The translations under genes and the position numbers were made by a program. Source: JALHOQ01 sp038144835 (GTDB lineage: Bacteria > Bdellovibrionota > Bdellovibrionia > Bdellovibrionales > UBA1609). Taken from it: DNA of 64,000 nt. The notes below the pieces were generated by a model. The model searched no databases and was not told the origin of the DNA. It saw nothing but the letters and a program-made list of their open reading frames with translations. Shown piece after piece: positions 49,766 through 59,261 of this stretch (position 1 is its first letter; each line of letters opens with the position of its first letter). The DNA is taken from assembly GCA_038144835.1 (NCBI GenBank), contig JAYQON010000003.1:12208-76207 (forward strand). Direction: 5' to 3'.

Positions 49766-51172
49766 ATGGCAGAGAACGTATTTTCCGACTTGAGCCGATT
49801 GATTGACCAGTTGGGCAAGGATAAGGGCATCGACAAAGCCGTTGTCATTGAGGCGATTGAGCAGGGTATGGAGTTGGCAGCTCGTAAAAAATACGGGACC
49901 TACCGCGAAATTGAGGCCAAATATAATGAAGAAATCGGTGAAGTTGAACTGTTTGAGTTCAAAGAAGTGGTGAATGACGAAGATTTTATTGATGAAGAAG
50001 TAGAAATCAAACTGAGCGAAGCTTTGGAGCTCGACCCCGAAGCGCAATTGAATGATTCGATCGGTCGCAAACTTGAAAGCGGTGATCTTGGTCGTATTGC
50101 TGCTCAGACCGCTAAGCAAATTATCATGCAGAAGGTGCGTGAGGCAGAGCGTGACATTATTTTTGCAGAGTTTGAGCAGCGTAAAGGTGAAGTCGCTTCA
50201 GGGATCGCCAGGCGTGTGGAACGTGGTGCAATTGTTGTGGATTTGGGGCGCACGGAAGCCTATATCCCGCCGCGTGAGCAAATTCCGGGCGAAGTTTACA
50301 AGCCCGGTGATCGTATACAGGGATACATTTCAGACGTTCGCGCCTCAACACGTGGTCCTCAGATCATCATGTCGAGAGCAGATGAGCGCTATTTGATGAA
50401 GCTGTTCGAAGTTGAAGTGCCTGAGATATATGACGGCATTGTTGAAATCATGGCTGCGGCTCGTGAGCCTGGGCAACGTGCGAAGATTGCAGTACGGAGC
50501 AAAGATGCTGCCGTAGATCCGGTGGGTGCATGCGTTGGTATGAAGGGCAGTCGCGTGCAAAATATCGTGCAGGAGTTGCGAGGCGAAAAGATCGATATCG
50601 TTAATCACGATGAGGATCCGGCACGTTTCGTTTGTAATGCTTTGGCTCCCGCCGAAATTTCAAAAGTTTTTCTCGATGAGAACAATCGCGAGATGGAAGT
50701 GGTTGTTCCAGACAACCAACTCAGCCTGGCGATCGGCAAAAAGGGGCAAAACGTGCGTCTGGCCGCGAAGCTAACTGGCTGGAAATTAGATATTATGTCT
50801 GAAAGCAACATGGCTCAGAAGACGGCCCAGGCCATTCTCAATCTCATGCTCGTACCGGGCATGACCGAAACCATGGCGCAAAATATTTATCAATCAGGTT
50901 TTTCATCTGTTCAGGCGATTGCTGAAGCAGATGCAGATCAGATTGGTACGATTCCCGGTTACGGAGATGGAGCCAAGGCACAAAAGCTCATTGATGACGC
51001 TAAGGCCTTGATCGAGCAGTACAAAGCCGAAGGTAAGGAATTGCCAACAGTAAGCGCTAAGGGTGAAGGTGCGGGCAAAGAGGCCCAGGCTTCTGCCGAT
51101 GCGAAGAGCTTGGCTGAAGCCCGTTTGCGTGAAGAGATGGCTCAGCTTGCAGCCAAAAAGGAGAATGAGTGA
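49766..51172 (+). CDS. nusA: Transcription termination/antitermination factor NusA
   Basis: A 468-residue NusA: N-terminal RNA-polymerase-binding domain (1-125), S1 domain (GIARRVERGAIVVDLGRTEAYIP), two KH domains (CVGMKGSRVQNIVQEL and SLAIGKKGQNVRLAAKLTG), then one helix-hairpin-helix unit (GFSSVQAIAEADADQIGTIPGYG). A Lys/Ala/Glu-rich tail ends the protein. It modulates pausing, termination and antitermination. The overlap with infB (GTGA) couples translation. Confidence 0.95.
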   Translation: MAENVFSDLSRLIDQLGKDKGIDKAVVIEAIEQGMELAARKKYGTYREIEAKYNEEIGEVELFEFKEVVNDEDFIDEEVEIKLSEALELDPEAQLNDSIGRKLESGDLGRIAAQTAKQIIMQKVREAERDIIFAEFEQRKGEVASGIARRVERGAIVVDLGRTEAYIPPREQIPGEVYKPGDRIQGYISDVRASTRGPQIIMSRADERYLMKLFEVEVPEIYDGIVEIMAAAREPGQRAKIAVRSKDAAVDPVGACVGMKGSRVQNIVQELRGEKIDIVNHDEDPARFVCNALAPAEISKVFLDENNREMEVVVPDNQLSLAIGKKGQNVRLAAKLTGWKLDIMSESNMAQKTAQAILNLMLVPGMTETMAQNIYQSGFSSVQAIAEADADQIGTIPGYGDGAKAQKLIDDAKALIEQYKAEGKELPTVSAKGEGAGKEAQASADAKSLAEARLREEMAQLAAKKENE

Positions 51173-53916
51173 ATCAGTTAAAGGTATTTGAGTTCGCCAA
51201 AGAGATTGGCGTAGAAACTCTGGCCTTGATGGACAAGATCCGCGAGTGGAAACTGCCGGTCCGCAGCCACATGGCCACGTTAGACGAAGCTATGATGGCG
51301 GAGATTCGCTCACGCTTGCAGCAGGCTAGTCAGTCGGCAGCGGCTGCGAAGACCAAAAAGAAAACAGCGACGCGCAAAAAGAGTGAAGCTCCAGTTTCTG
51401 CCGCTACGGCAAAGGCCGGTGCTACCAAAGGTGCGGTCAGCAAAACTAAAGCGGCCACTGGCTCAACTGTAAAGCGCGGCGGAGCGAAAACAGTGACTGC
51501 GGCGGCCCCGGAAGAAGTTTCTGCCGAAAGTAAGGCCGCGCGCTCGACGGTCATTCGTCGCAAGGCGGGTGAAGCAGAAATCAAAGCCCAAGAAGCCGCA
51601 GCTCAGGCTGCGCTAGAAGAAGCAATGGCGGCAGCTGCAGCGTCCACAGTTGTTGAACCTCCTGGCGAGACGCTTTCCTTTTATGAGATGGAGACTACGG
51701 TGGAGGCTGAGCCTATTCCTGCCTCTTCAGGCGACGCAAACGAGGCTCCGCAAGCTCCGGTAGTTATTCGCCCGCCAGAGGATATGATTCCTAAACGTCG
51801 AAACATTGTTGGGCGTATGGATTTGCGTCGAGTTGCAACTATTCAACCCGAACGTGGACCTCGTCCTGCAGCGGGTAGCACGTCTGAGCCGCGAGTGTCG
51901 CGCACGGCTCCTCGTAATATTCGCACTGGATTTTTCTCCGCTGAGCCGGTGATGCCTGTCACTGTGGATACATCTCAACAAAGAGAAAAAGACGAGCGTA
52001 AAAAGCGAGCAGCCGGAGCAGGAGCTACTCGAGAAGAACAACCGCAAGTTTTTACCGCCACAGAGTTTCGTAAGCGAGAGGTCATCTTTCAGCCCAAGAA
52101 GAAAAAAATGATGACCGGACGTGATGGTAAGAAAACCCAAATCACTACGCCAGCGGCCCACAAGCGCGTTGTGAAAGTTCATGGTCATATATCTCTATCA
52201 AGTTTAGCGATGGAGATGGGAATCAAAGCCCCCGCATTGATGAAAAAATTAATGCAAGAAGGCATTCAAGCTGGCATGAACACGGATCTTGATTTTGATA
52301 CCGTGGCGCTCATTGCTCCTGAGTTTGGTTGGGAAGCACAAAATGTCCTGAAGTCCGTGGATGAACTTTTGCAAGAGTCAACAAACGTTGATGTGAATGC
52401 CGAAAGAGTGTCACGTCCACCCGTTGTGACAGTTATGGGGCACGTCGATCATGGTAAGACTTCACTTTTGGATGCCATTCGGAGTGCTAAAGTTGCCGCA
52501 GGTGAGGCCGGCGGCATTACCCAGCACATTGGTGCTTATTCGGTGACTTTAGAAGATGGTAAGACCATCACATTTATCGATACTCCCGGCCACGAGGCCT
52601 TTACTGCAATGCGTGCCCGCGGTGCAAATGTGACCGACATCGCAATCATCGTAGTTGCTGCTGATGATGGAATGATGCCTCAGACTGTTGAGGCTGTGAA
52701 CCACGCCAAGGCTGCAGGAGTGCCCATCATTGTGGCTGTGAATAAGATGGATAAGCCGGGAGCCAATCCCGATCGTATTAAGCAGCAGCTTACCGAACTA
52801 GAATTGGTTCCCGAAGAGTGGGGAGGCACAACAATTTTTGTGCCGGTGTCTGCCCTAAAGGGTACTGGCATCAAAGAACTACTCGAGCAGATTGCCGTGG
52901 TTGCTGAAGTCGCTGATTTGCGGGCGGACCCCAAACGCTCAGGCACCGGTGTGGTTATCGAAAGTCGTATGGAAAAGGGGCGGGGTAGCGTAGCCACCCT
53001 CTTGGTACAAGACGGCTCGGTTCACATAGGTCAAACTCTGGTGGCGGGAGCTGTTGTTGGTCGTGTACGCAGCATGATGGACGATAAGGGTAAAGTTGTT
53101 AAAACAGTAGGCCCTGGCTTCCCGGTGGAGGTTTTAGGGTTGCCCGAACCGCCAATGGCGGGCGATCGCTTTGATGTCGTTCGAGATGAGGATGCTGGCC
53201 GAAAGATTGCTCAGCAGCGTTTGAGTGTGGTTAAAAAAGAAGAAACTCCACATTCCAAAATGAGTTTAGAGCAGCTTTTCGCCCGTGTGAAATCTGGCGA
53301 TGTGAAAGAATTAGCTCTGATTCTTAAATCCGATGTTGCGGGTTCCATGGAAGCCATTAAAGGAATGCTCGATAAGTTGGGTAATGAAGAAGTCAAAGTG
53401 AAGCTTATTCACTCGGCTGTCGGCGGCATTACTGAAAGTGACGTTTTGCTTGCCTCGACCGCAAAGGGCGTAATTGTTGGTTTCAATGTGCGTCCGGATG
53501 GCGGAGCTCAACGCCTGGCTAAGGAAAAAGGCGTGGAGATTAAATCTTATTCAATCATCTACGAGTTGATGGATGATCTTAAGAAGGCCTTGGCGGGTCT
53601 GTTGTCTCCGACTGTGGTTGAAAAAGTAATGGGACGGGCTGAGGTACGTAATACTTTTGTGGTTCCAAAGATGGGGACAATTGCTGGCTGTTTCATTAGT
53701 GACGGTAAGATTTCTCGAAACCACCAATTGCGCTTAGTGCGTGATGGAAAAATTGTCTATGAAGGCAAAGTGGGTAGCTTGAAACGCTTTAAAGATGATG
53801 TGCGCGAAGTTGCCTCAGGTTTTGAATGCGGTATTGGTATCGAGAATTTTAATGACATAAAAGTTGGCGATGTGATCGAAGCTTTTGTCAAAGAAGAGCA
53901 AACTCGGGAGCTTTGA
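51169..53916 (+). CDS. infB: Translation initiation factor IF-2
   Basis: A 915-residue IF-2. It has an N-terminal IF2-N domain (NQLKVFEFAKEIGVETLALMDKI), an Ala/Lys-rich low-complexity linker, and a second IF2-N-like domain (LSSLAMEMGIKAPALMKKLMQEG). The G domain follows with GHVDHGKTSLL, DTPGHEAFTAMRARG and NKMDKPGAN, then domains II-IV ending in FNDIKVGDVIEAF. It brings fMet-tRNA to the 30S subunit. It starts with GTG overlapping the nusA stop. Its stop (53914-53916) is immediately followed by the truB start. Confidence 0.96.
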   Translation: MNQLKVFEFAKEIGVETLALMDKIREWKLPVRSHMATLDEAMMAEIRSRLQQASQSAAAAKTKKKTATRKKSEAPVSAATAKAGATKGAVSKTKAATGSTVKRGGAKTVTAAAPEEVSAESKAARSTVIRRKAGEAEIKAQEAAAQAALEEAMAAAAASTVVEPPGETLSFYEMETTVEAEPIPASSGDANEAPQAPVVIRPPEDMIPKRRNIVGRMDLRRVATIQPERGPRPAAGSTSEPRVSRTAPRNIRTGFFSAEPVMPVTVDTSQQREKDERKKRAAGAGATREEQPQVFTATEFRKREVIFQPKKKKMMTGRDGKKTQITTPAAHKRVVKVHGHISLSSLAMEMGIKAPALMKKLMQEGIQAGMNTDLDFDTVALIAPEFGWEAQNVLKSVDELLQESTNVDVNAERVSRPPVVTVMGHVDHGKTSLLDAIRSAKVAAGEAGGITQHIGAYSVTLEDGKTITFIDTPGHEAFTAMRARGANVTDIAIIVVAADDGMMPQTVEAVNHAKAAGVPIIVAVNKMDKPGANPDRIKQQLTELELVPEEWGGTTIFVPVSALKGTGIKELLEQIAVVAEVADLRADPKRSGTGVVIESRMEKGRGSVATLLVQDGSVHIGQTLVAGAVVGRVRSMMDDKGKVVKTVGPGFPVEVLGLPEPPMAGDRFDVVRDEDAGRKIAQQRLSVVKKEETPHSKMSLEQLFARVKSGDVKELALILKSDVAGSMEAIKGMLDKLGNEEVKVKLIHSAVGGITESDVLLASTAKGVIVGFNVRPDGGAQRLAKEKGVEIKSYSIIYELMDDLKKALAGLLSPTVVEKVMGRAEVRNTFVVPKMGTIAGCFISDGKISRNHQLRLVRDGKIVYEGKVGSLKRFKDDVREVASGFECGIGIENFNDIKVGDVIEAFVKEEQTREL

Positions 53917-54846
53917 TTGCATATTTCTCAAGCCCAGTTTGACGGATTGCTTTTAGTAGATAAGCCTCAAGATATGACGAGCCATGATGTGGTGGCGCGT
54001 GTTCGCAAGGTTTTGAAGCAGAAAAGTGTTGGTCATACGGGAACATTAGATCCGATTGCTACCGGGCTTATGGTTCTGGTGTTGGGAAATGCAACTAAGC
54101 TGTCTGATTTTCTGATGGCCGAGGATAAGCGCTACACGGTCTCAATTCGGTTTGGCATCCGAACAGACACGTTGGATCGCGTGGGACAGGTGATTGAGGA
54201 AAAGCCCTGTCAATTGTCTGATGCCGAGATTCGTACTCAGGCCGAGGCTCTTGAGGGAACCTTTGAGTGGCCGGTGCCATTATTTTCAGCTACTAAGGTA
54301 GACGGTAGGAGTCTTTATGATCATGGCCGCGAAGGTTCTGAAATTGAGCTGCCGTTAAAAGAAATGCATTTTTGGGACATTGATGTTGAAGATACAACTC
54401 CCACGAGTGCTCGAATCTCACTGAGTTGCTCCAAGGGCGGATATATTCGTACTTGGGTGGATCAGTTGGGTGGATTGCTAGGAGTCGGGGCTGTTGTCGA
54501 TGAATTGCGACGCGTGAGCGTCGGTGGCTGGTCTATAGAACAGGCAACATCTTTAGAAACCTTAGAGTCTCAAGGGGATCTCGGAGGAGCTCTAATTCCG
54601 ATGGCGCAAGCTTTACCCGGACTTAAAGCGGTTTTAGCCGGGCCGCGAGAGGCGCGTTTGGTGGGGCACGGCCAGATTCCCAAAGAAGTGGGTGCTCGCT
54701 TGATGTTTGAGCAAAAACAAGCGATTGAAAAAGGTCGTCCCGTTTTTATCAAAGTGATCTCGGCCGAAGGTGACTTGCTTGCCATTTTAGCTGCCGAGCC
54801 AAGGCAAGGTCTCAAGATCCGTAGAGTTTTTAGAGGCTTTCCTTGA
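53917..54846 (+). CDS. truB: tRNA pseudouridine-55 synthase TruB
   Basis: A 309-residue pseudouridine synthase with the TruB signatures: GLLLVDKPQDMTSHDVV, the catalytic Asp in VGHTGTLDPIATGL, the tyrosine segment KRYTVSIRFGIRTDT, and CSKGGYIRTWVDQLG. A C-terminal PUA-like domain completes it. It makes pseudouridine 55 in the T-loop of tRNAs. It starts with TTG directly after the infB stop, no spacer. rbfA, often found between infB and truB, is absent here. Confidence 0.94.
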   Translation: MHISQAQFDGLLLVDKPQDMTSHDVVARVRKVLKQKSVGHTGTLDPIATGLMVLVLGNATKLSDFLMAEDKRYTVSIRFGIRTDTLDRVGQVIEEKPCQLSDAEIRTQAEALEGTFEWPVPLFSATKVDGRSLYDHGREGSEIELPLKEMHFWDIDVEDTTPTSARISLSCSKGGYIRTWVDQLGGLLGVGAVVDELRRVSVGGWSIEQATSLETLESQGDLGGALIPMAQALPGLKAVLAGPREARLVGHGQIPKEVGARLMFEQKQAIEKGRPVFIKVISAEGDLLAILAAEPRQGLKIRRVFRGFP

Positions 54847-54933
54847 CCTTTACGGTGCACTATTACTAAATCGTTCAAATATGTTCAAAACTCAAGGGTG
54901 CGAGTGCCAAACGGCCCAAGGGTAAACTTTTTT

Positions 54934-54947
54934 GGAGGAGATCTCCC
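54934..54947 (+). promoter_or_regulatory. rpsO ribosome-binding site inside a small inverted repeat
   Basis: The Shine-Dalgarno GGAGG (54934-54938) is part of GGAG-GAGAT-CTCC, able to form a 4-bp hairpin just before the ATG at 54948. Many bacteria let S15 repress its own translation through leader structure; here that is only suggested. Confidence 0.4.
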
Positions 54948-55217
54948 ATGGCGTTACTAAAAGAAAACAAAGAACAGCTGATTAAAAAATTCCGCAAAAG
55001 TGAACTCGATACCGGCTCTTGTGAAGTGCAAGTGGCTTTGCTCACAGGACGTATTCAAGAACTAACCGTTCACTTCAAGGACCACAAAAAAGATGCCCAC
55101 TCCCAGCGCGGTCTGGTCAGGCTAGTTAACCGTCGTCGAAAGCTTTTAGCGTATCTCAAGAAAAACGATTCTAATCGCTACAGCAAACTCATCCAAGATT
55201 TAGGCTTAAGGAAGTAA
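54948..55217 (+). CDS. rpsO: 30S ribosomal protein S15
   Basis: An 89-residue S15 of standard length with conserved DTGSCEVQVALLTGRI, LTVHFKDHKKDAHSQRGLVRLVNRRRKLLAYLKK and the ending YSKLIQDLGLRK. It binds 16S rRNA early in small-subunit assembly. It lies 101 bp after truB and 7 bp before pnp; the rpsO-pnp pairing is conserved in bacteria. Confidence 0.97.
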   Translation: MALLKENKEQLIKKFRKSELDTGSCEVQVALLTGRIQELTVHFKDHKKDAHSQRGLVRLVNRRRKLLAYLKKNDSNRYSKLIQDLGLRK

Positions 55218-55224
55218 TTAACTC

Positions 55225-57345
55225 ATGAAATTCAATATAAGCACAGTGACAGGCCGTGTGGGTGAAAACACGATCACCATTGAAACCGGTCGGTTGGCAA
55301 AACAAGCTGACGGTTCAGTATTGGTCACTTGTGGAAACAATATGGTTTTGGTGACGGCCGTCTCGAGCCGAACTAAGTCCAATGCAGACTTCTTTCCATT
55401 AACGGTAGAATTCCAGGAAAAATTTTATGCCACCGGTAAGATTCCCGGTGGTTATTTTAAACGTGAAGGTCGTCCAACAACTAATGCGACTTTGACTGCG
55501 CGTTTAATAGACAGGCCTATTCGCCCGTGTTTTCCTGAGGGATACCGTATGGAGACGCAAGTGATTGCCACGACTCTCAGTTTTGATGGGACTTTTCCTA
55601 TCGATGTATTGGCGAGCATTGGGGCATCTGCGGCCTTGCACATCAGTGACATCCCGTTTAATGGTCCAACCGCTAGCGTTCAGGTTGCTCGTATCAATGG
55701 TCAGCTGAAAGCCAATCCGTCGATGACCGAACTGGAACACTCTGACATGGATATTACCTTGGCCGGGACACGGAACGGTATTCTCATGGTTGAAGGGGAG
55801 ACAAAGTTTATCTCTGAAGCTGACGTTCTGGCCGCTCTCAAGTTTGGACATCAGTCGATGATGCCACTTTTCGATATGCAAGATGAGTTGCGCGCTAAGT
55901 CTGGCAATAAGGTAAAACGTGAGTTTGTTCCTGCATCGATTGATGCAGAATTTGAAACTCCTGTACGCGAGATGCTTGCGTCTCTGATTCGACAGGCTCA
56001 GCAGGTAAAAGAAAAAGCGAAGCGCTACGAAGCTTATGATGCTGCTTACTCAGCTGCTGTTGAAAAATTCATTCAGCCATTATCGGACGACAAGCTCAAG
56101 TCTCAGCGTGAGCGAGAATTGGGTGTGATCGTTGAAGACTTGAAATATCGTTTGAGTCGTGAGTTGGTTCTCGACACCGGTAGCAGGATTGATGGTCGCA
56201 AAACCACTGATATTCGCGATATCGCTTGTGAAGTGGCGATGTTGCCTAGGGCACATGGTTCTGGATTGTTCACCCGTGGCGAAACACAGGTCCTGGGCAC
56301 AGTTACTCTGGGTACAGGTGACGATGAACAAATGATTGATGATCTAGCGGGTCTGACAAAAAAGAAATTTATGCTGCACTACAATTTTCCTCCATTTTCA
56401 GTGGGTGAAGTTGGACGCGTAGGCGCACAAAGCCGACGTGAAGTGGGTCATGGATTTTTGGCAGAGCGTGCAATCAAGGCCATTTTGCCTGATTTCGAAA
56501 GGTTCCCTTACACAATCCGAATTGTGTCCGAGGTACTAGAATCAAACGGTTCTTCCTCAATGGGGACCGTCTGTTCAGGGACCTTAGCTCTTCTTGATGC
56601 CGGAGTTCCCATCAAGGGTAATGTGGCTGGAATTGCCATGGGTTTAATTAAAGAAGGTGACCGCGTCGCTGTGCTCTCCGATATTCTTGGTGATGAAGAT
56701 CATCTCGGCGATATGGATTTTAAAGTCGCTGGTACTCGTAAGGGTGTTACTTCATTGCAAATGGATATTAAAATCGATTCCATTAGTTTCGACATCATGG
56801 AGCAAGCGTTAAAGCAGGCCTATGATGGTCGTAACCACATTCTCGACGAAATGGAGAAGGTGATCACTCAGCCTCGTGGAGAAATTTCCCAGTACGCTCC
56901 ACGTATTGAGACTATCAAAATTAAGCCTGATAAGGTCCGAGAAGTGATCGGAGCTGGGGGCAAAGTCATTAAAGGTATTATTGAAGAGACAGGCGTTAAA
57001 ATTGATATTGAAGATGATGGAACCATTCACATCGCTTCGAATGATCCTAAAGCTTCCAAGCGAGCTATAGAGATTATTAACTCAATTTGCGCAGAGGCTG
57101 AAGTCGGCAAGGTTTATACAGGCAAGGTTGTCAAAATTATGGATTTTGGTGCCTTTGTTGAAATTTTGCCGAACAACTCGGGGTTGTTGCATATTTCCGA
57201 AATTGCTCATGAACGTATTCGTAATGTAACGGATGTTTTGCATGAGGGTGACACCGTGGAGGTTAAAGTTTTGGATATAGATCGATCGGGTCGGATTAAG
57301 CTTTCGCGTAAAGCTTTGCTAGAGCGTCCCACTCAATCTCAATAA
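55225..57345 (+). CDS. pnp: Polyribonucleotide nucleotidyltransferase (PNPase)
   Basis: A 706-residue PNPase with two RNase PH domains (first around FFPLTVEFQEKFYATGKIPGGY; second around RAHGSGLFTRGETQVLGTVTLG, with the active-site GDEDHLGDMDFKVAGT). These are linked by a helical domain and followed by KH (DKVREVIGAGGKVIKGI) and S1 (GKVVKIMDFGAFVEILPNNSGLLHISEI). It degrades RNA 3'-5' with phosphate. It follows rpsO at 7 bp, with AGGAAG in the gap. Confidence 0.97.
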   Translation: MKFNISTVTGRVGENTITIETGRLAKQADGSVLVTCGNNMVLVTAVSSRTKSNADFFPLTVEFQEKFYATGKIPGGYFKREGRPTTNATLTARLIDRPIRPCFPEGYRMETQVIATTLSFDGTFPIDVLASIGASAALHISDIPFNGPTASVQVARINGQLKANPSMTELEHSDMDITLAGTRNGILMVEGETKFISEADVLAALKFGHQSMMPLFDMQDELRAKSGNKVKREFVPASIDAEFETPVREMLASLIRQAQQVKEKAKRYEAYDAAYSAAVEKFIQPLSDDKLKSQRERELGVIVEDLKYRLSRELVLDTGSRIDGRKTTDIRDIACEVAMLPRAHGSGLFTRGETQVLGTVTLGTGDDEQMIDDLAGLTKKKFMLHYNFPPFSVGEVGRVGAQSRREVGHGFLAERAIKAILPDFERFPYTIRIVSEVLESNGSSSMGTVCSGTLALLDAGVPIKGNVAGIAMGLIKEGDRVAVLSDILGDEDHLGDMDFKVAGTRKGVTSLQMDIKIDSISFDIMEQALKQAYDGRNHILDEMEKVITQPRGEISQYAPRIETIKIKPDKVREVIGAGGKVIKGIIEETGVKIDIEDDGTIHIASNDPKASKRAIEIINSICAEAEVGKVYTGKVVKIMDFGAFVEILPNNSGLLHISEIAHERIRNVTDVLHEGDTVEVKVLDIDRSGRIKLSRKALLERPTQSQ

Positions 57346-57360
57346 ACTAATTAGCCATTT

Positions 57361-58644
57361 GTGAAGCCTTACGCTTACAAACCGATATTCCAGAGAACTG
57401 AGCTGGCCAACGGAGTACGGGTGGTGACTGAAAACCATCCGTTCACTCGAGCGGTAAGTGTAGGGGTATTTCTGGAAGTAGGAACTCGCCACGAGCCCCA
57501 CCAAAAGGCGGGGCTCACTCATTTTTTAGAGCACCTAGTTTTTAAAGGCACTCGCAAGCGCACATCGTTTGAGATAGCCAAATCCTTAGAGGCAGTTGGC
57601 GGAGACCTTAATGCTTATACGACGCGTGAGTACACGTGTTTCCACACAACTTCGCTGAAAGAGCATTTGCATTTAAGCTTAGATGTAGTCACGGATTTGG
57701 TGACCGGGGCTACATTAGCTCGTCAGGATTTTGAGAAAGAACGAGAAGTCATCCTGCAGGAAATCCAAATGTCGAAGGACAACTTGGAAGAGTTTATTCT
57801 CGATTTCTATCTCGAGAAGGCCTTTGCTGGTCAGGATCTTGCCACTCCCATTCTGGGGACAGAGGAGACTCTCAAAAATTTAAAACGCGCTGATATTGTG
57901 GACTACTATAAGTCCAACATGCGCGGACCTCGATTGATTGTGAGTGTGGCTGGTCCCGTTGAGCATGAGCAAGTTCTGGAGATGGTGGAGCGCACTTTGG
58001 GTAAGCTGCCTCGACGCGTGACCAAGCAAAAAAATGGACGTCCACGAGTGAAACGGGTGCAAGAGTTTGTACATCGTTCAAGCGAACAGGTACATTTGCT
58101 TGTTGGTTTACCTTCGTGCCCCTACCGTTCTAAGCATCGTTTTGAGTCCTTCGTAGTCAACGAAGCCTTGGGTGGTGGAGTGACCTCAAAGCTCTATCAG
58201 CGGATTCGTGAGGATAAGGGCCTGGTTTATAGTGTGTACAGCTTTTTACAATCCTTTGTTGATACCGGGCTATTCCTGTCTTATGCGGGCACGTCGAAAG
58301 AAAATGCCGAGAAGGTGCTGAGAATTGTTCAGGCTGAATTTAACCGTTTTATTGATCGTGGCTTGAGTGAAAAAGAGTTGGACATGTTTAAGACTCAAGT
58401 CAAAGGTCAAATTTTACTGGGTGCTGAGGATATGGAGAACCGAATGAACTCGCTCGGTATCAACGAGATGGTTTTTGGTCAATATCGCCCGGTAGATGAA
58501 GTCATTCGTGAGATTGAGAACGTCAGCCGCCGCTCTGTGCGTAGTTACCTTGAAAAGTACTTTGATAAGTCTCCAGTTTCTCTTATGGTTATGGGTGACC
58601 TTGAGGCCGATGAAGCTTTGAATTTACTGGATGTATGGGAGTGA
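57361..58644 (+). CDS. M16-family zinc peptidase (processing-protease type)
   Basis: A 427-residue single-half insulinase-family peptidase with the inverted zinc motif HFLEH (His54, Glu57, His58) in GLTHFLEHLVFKGT and the distal Glu in EREVILQEIQMSKDN. The C-terminal M16 domain has the R/Y segment (GGGVTSKLYQRIREDKGLVYSVYSF) that binds substrate. Such PqqL/YmxG-type enzymes commonly follow pnp and dut. The start is GTG. No signal peptide is visible, so it is probably cytoplasmic. Substrate unknown. Confidence 0.92.
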   Translation: MKPYAYKPIFQRTELANGVRVVTENHPFTRAVSVGVFLEVGTRHEPHQKAGLTHFLEHLVFKGTRKRTSFEIAKSLEAVGGDLNAYTTREYTCFHTTSLKEHLHLSLDVVTDLVTGATLARQDFEKEREVILQEIQMSKDNLEEFILDFYLEKAFAGQDLATPILGTEETLKNLKRADIVDYYKSNMRGPRLIVSVAGPVEHEQVLEMVERTLGKLPRRVTKQKNGRPRVKRVQEFVHRSSEQVHLLVGLPSCPYRSKHRFESFVVNEALGGGVTSKLYQRIREDKGLVYSVYSFLQSFVDTGLFLSYAGTSKENAEKVLRIVQAEFNRFIDRGLSEKELDMFKTQVKGQILLGAEDMENRMNSLGINEMVFGQYRPVDEVIREIENVSRRSVRSYLEKYFDKSPVSLMVMGDLEADEALNLLDVWE

Positions 58645-58646
58645 TA

Positions 58647-59261
58647 ATGGAAATTCAGCAGCTAAAAAAATCCATCACCGAATTAGCTCGCACCTTGGGA
58701 GCGATTGTGGAAGATAAACTTGGCGAGCGATCCCAGATCGAAGAGCAGATGCGTGGATTTGCGCGTCAGGTTGAGCGACTAGTAGTCGATTCTATTTGGG
58801 CGGGAGCAGCTCGTCAGAAGGTCATTCTGAAATTCAAAAAGTTAGCTCACTTTAAAGGTGATTTACCTGCTTATGCTACTGCTGGAGCCTCTGGTCTGGA
58901 TGTGCGTGCCTGTTTGGATAAGGCGATCACTTTAGAGCCAGGAGAGCGTTTTTTAATTTCTACGGGCTTGTCTTTGGAAATTCCCCGTGGATTTGAAGTG
59001 CAAGTTCGTCCGCGCAGCGGTCTGGCAATAACTAAAGGTCTAAGCTTGGTTAATACGCCGGGCACTATCGATGCGGATTACCGAGGGGAAGTTAAGGTCA
59101 TTGTTATCAACTTGGGTCAGGAACCTATCACTATACAGGACCAAGAACGCATTGCTCAGCTGGTGGTATGCCCAATAGTTCAAGCAGACTTGGAAGAAGT
59201 CTTTGATCTCTCTGACACCGAACGAGGGGCAGGCGGTTTTGGTAGTACAGGGGTATCTTAA
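58647..59261 (+). CDS. dut: dUTP pyrophosphatase with an N-terminal helical extension
   Basis: A protein of 204 residues from the ATG at 58647 (GGGAG 7 nt before). All five trimeric-dUTPase motifs are present from about residue 75: AGASGLDVRA, RPRSGLA, GTIDADYRGEV, ERIAQLVV and RGAGGFGSTG. It hydrolyses dUTP to dUMP, keeping uracil out of DNA. The first 60 residues (IQQLKKSITELARTLGAIVEDK and on) are predicted helical and absent from the standard 150-residue enzyme. The gene follows the M16 peptidase by two bases and overlaps a convergent gene by four. Confidence 0.93.
   Translation: MEIQQLKKSITELARTLGAIVEDKLGERSQIEEQMRGFARQVERLVVDSIWAGAARQKVILKFKKLAHFKGDLPAYATAGASGLDVRACLDKAITLEPGERFLISTGLSLEIPRGFEVQVRPRSGLAITKGLSLVNTPGTIDADYRGEVKVIVINLGQEPITIQDQERIAQLVVCPIVQADLEEVFDLSDTERGAGGFGSTGVS

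Noticed and set aside
49257..57345. Absence of rbfA and ylxR in the nusA-infB-truB operon as a possible gene loss
   Set aside because: Operon content varies between phyla, and these genes may lie elsewhere in the genome; the window cannot show a loss.
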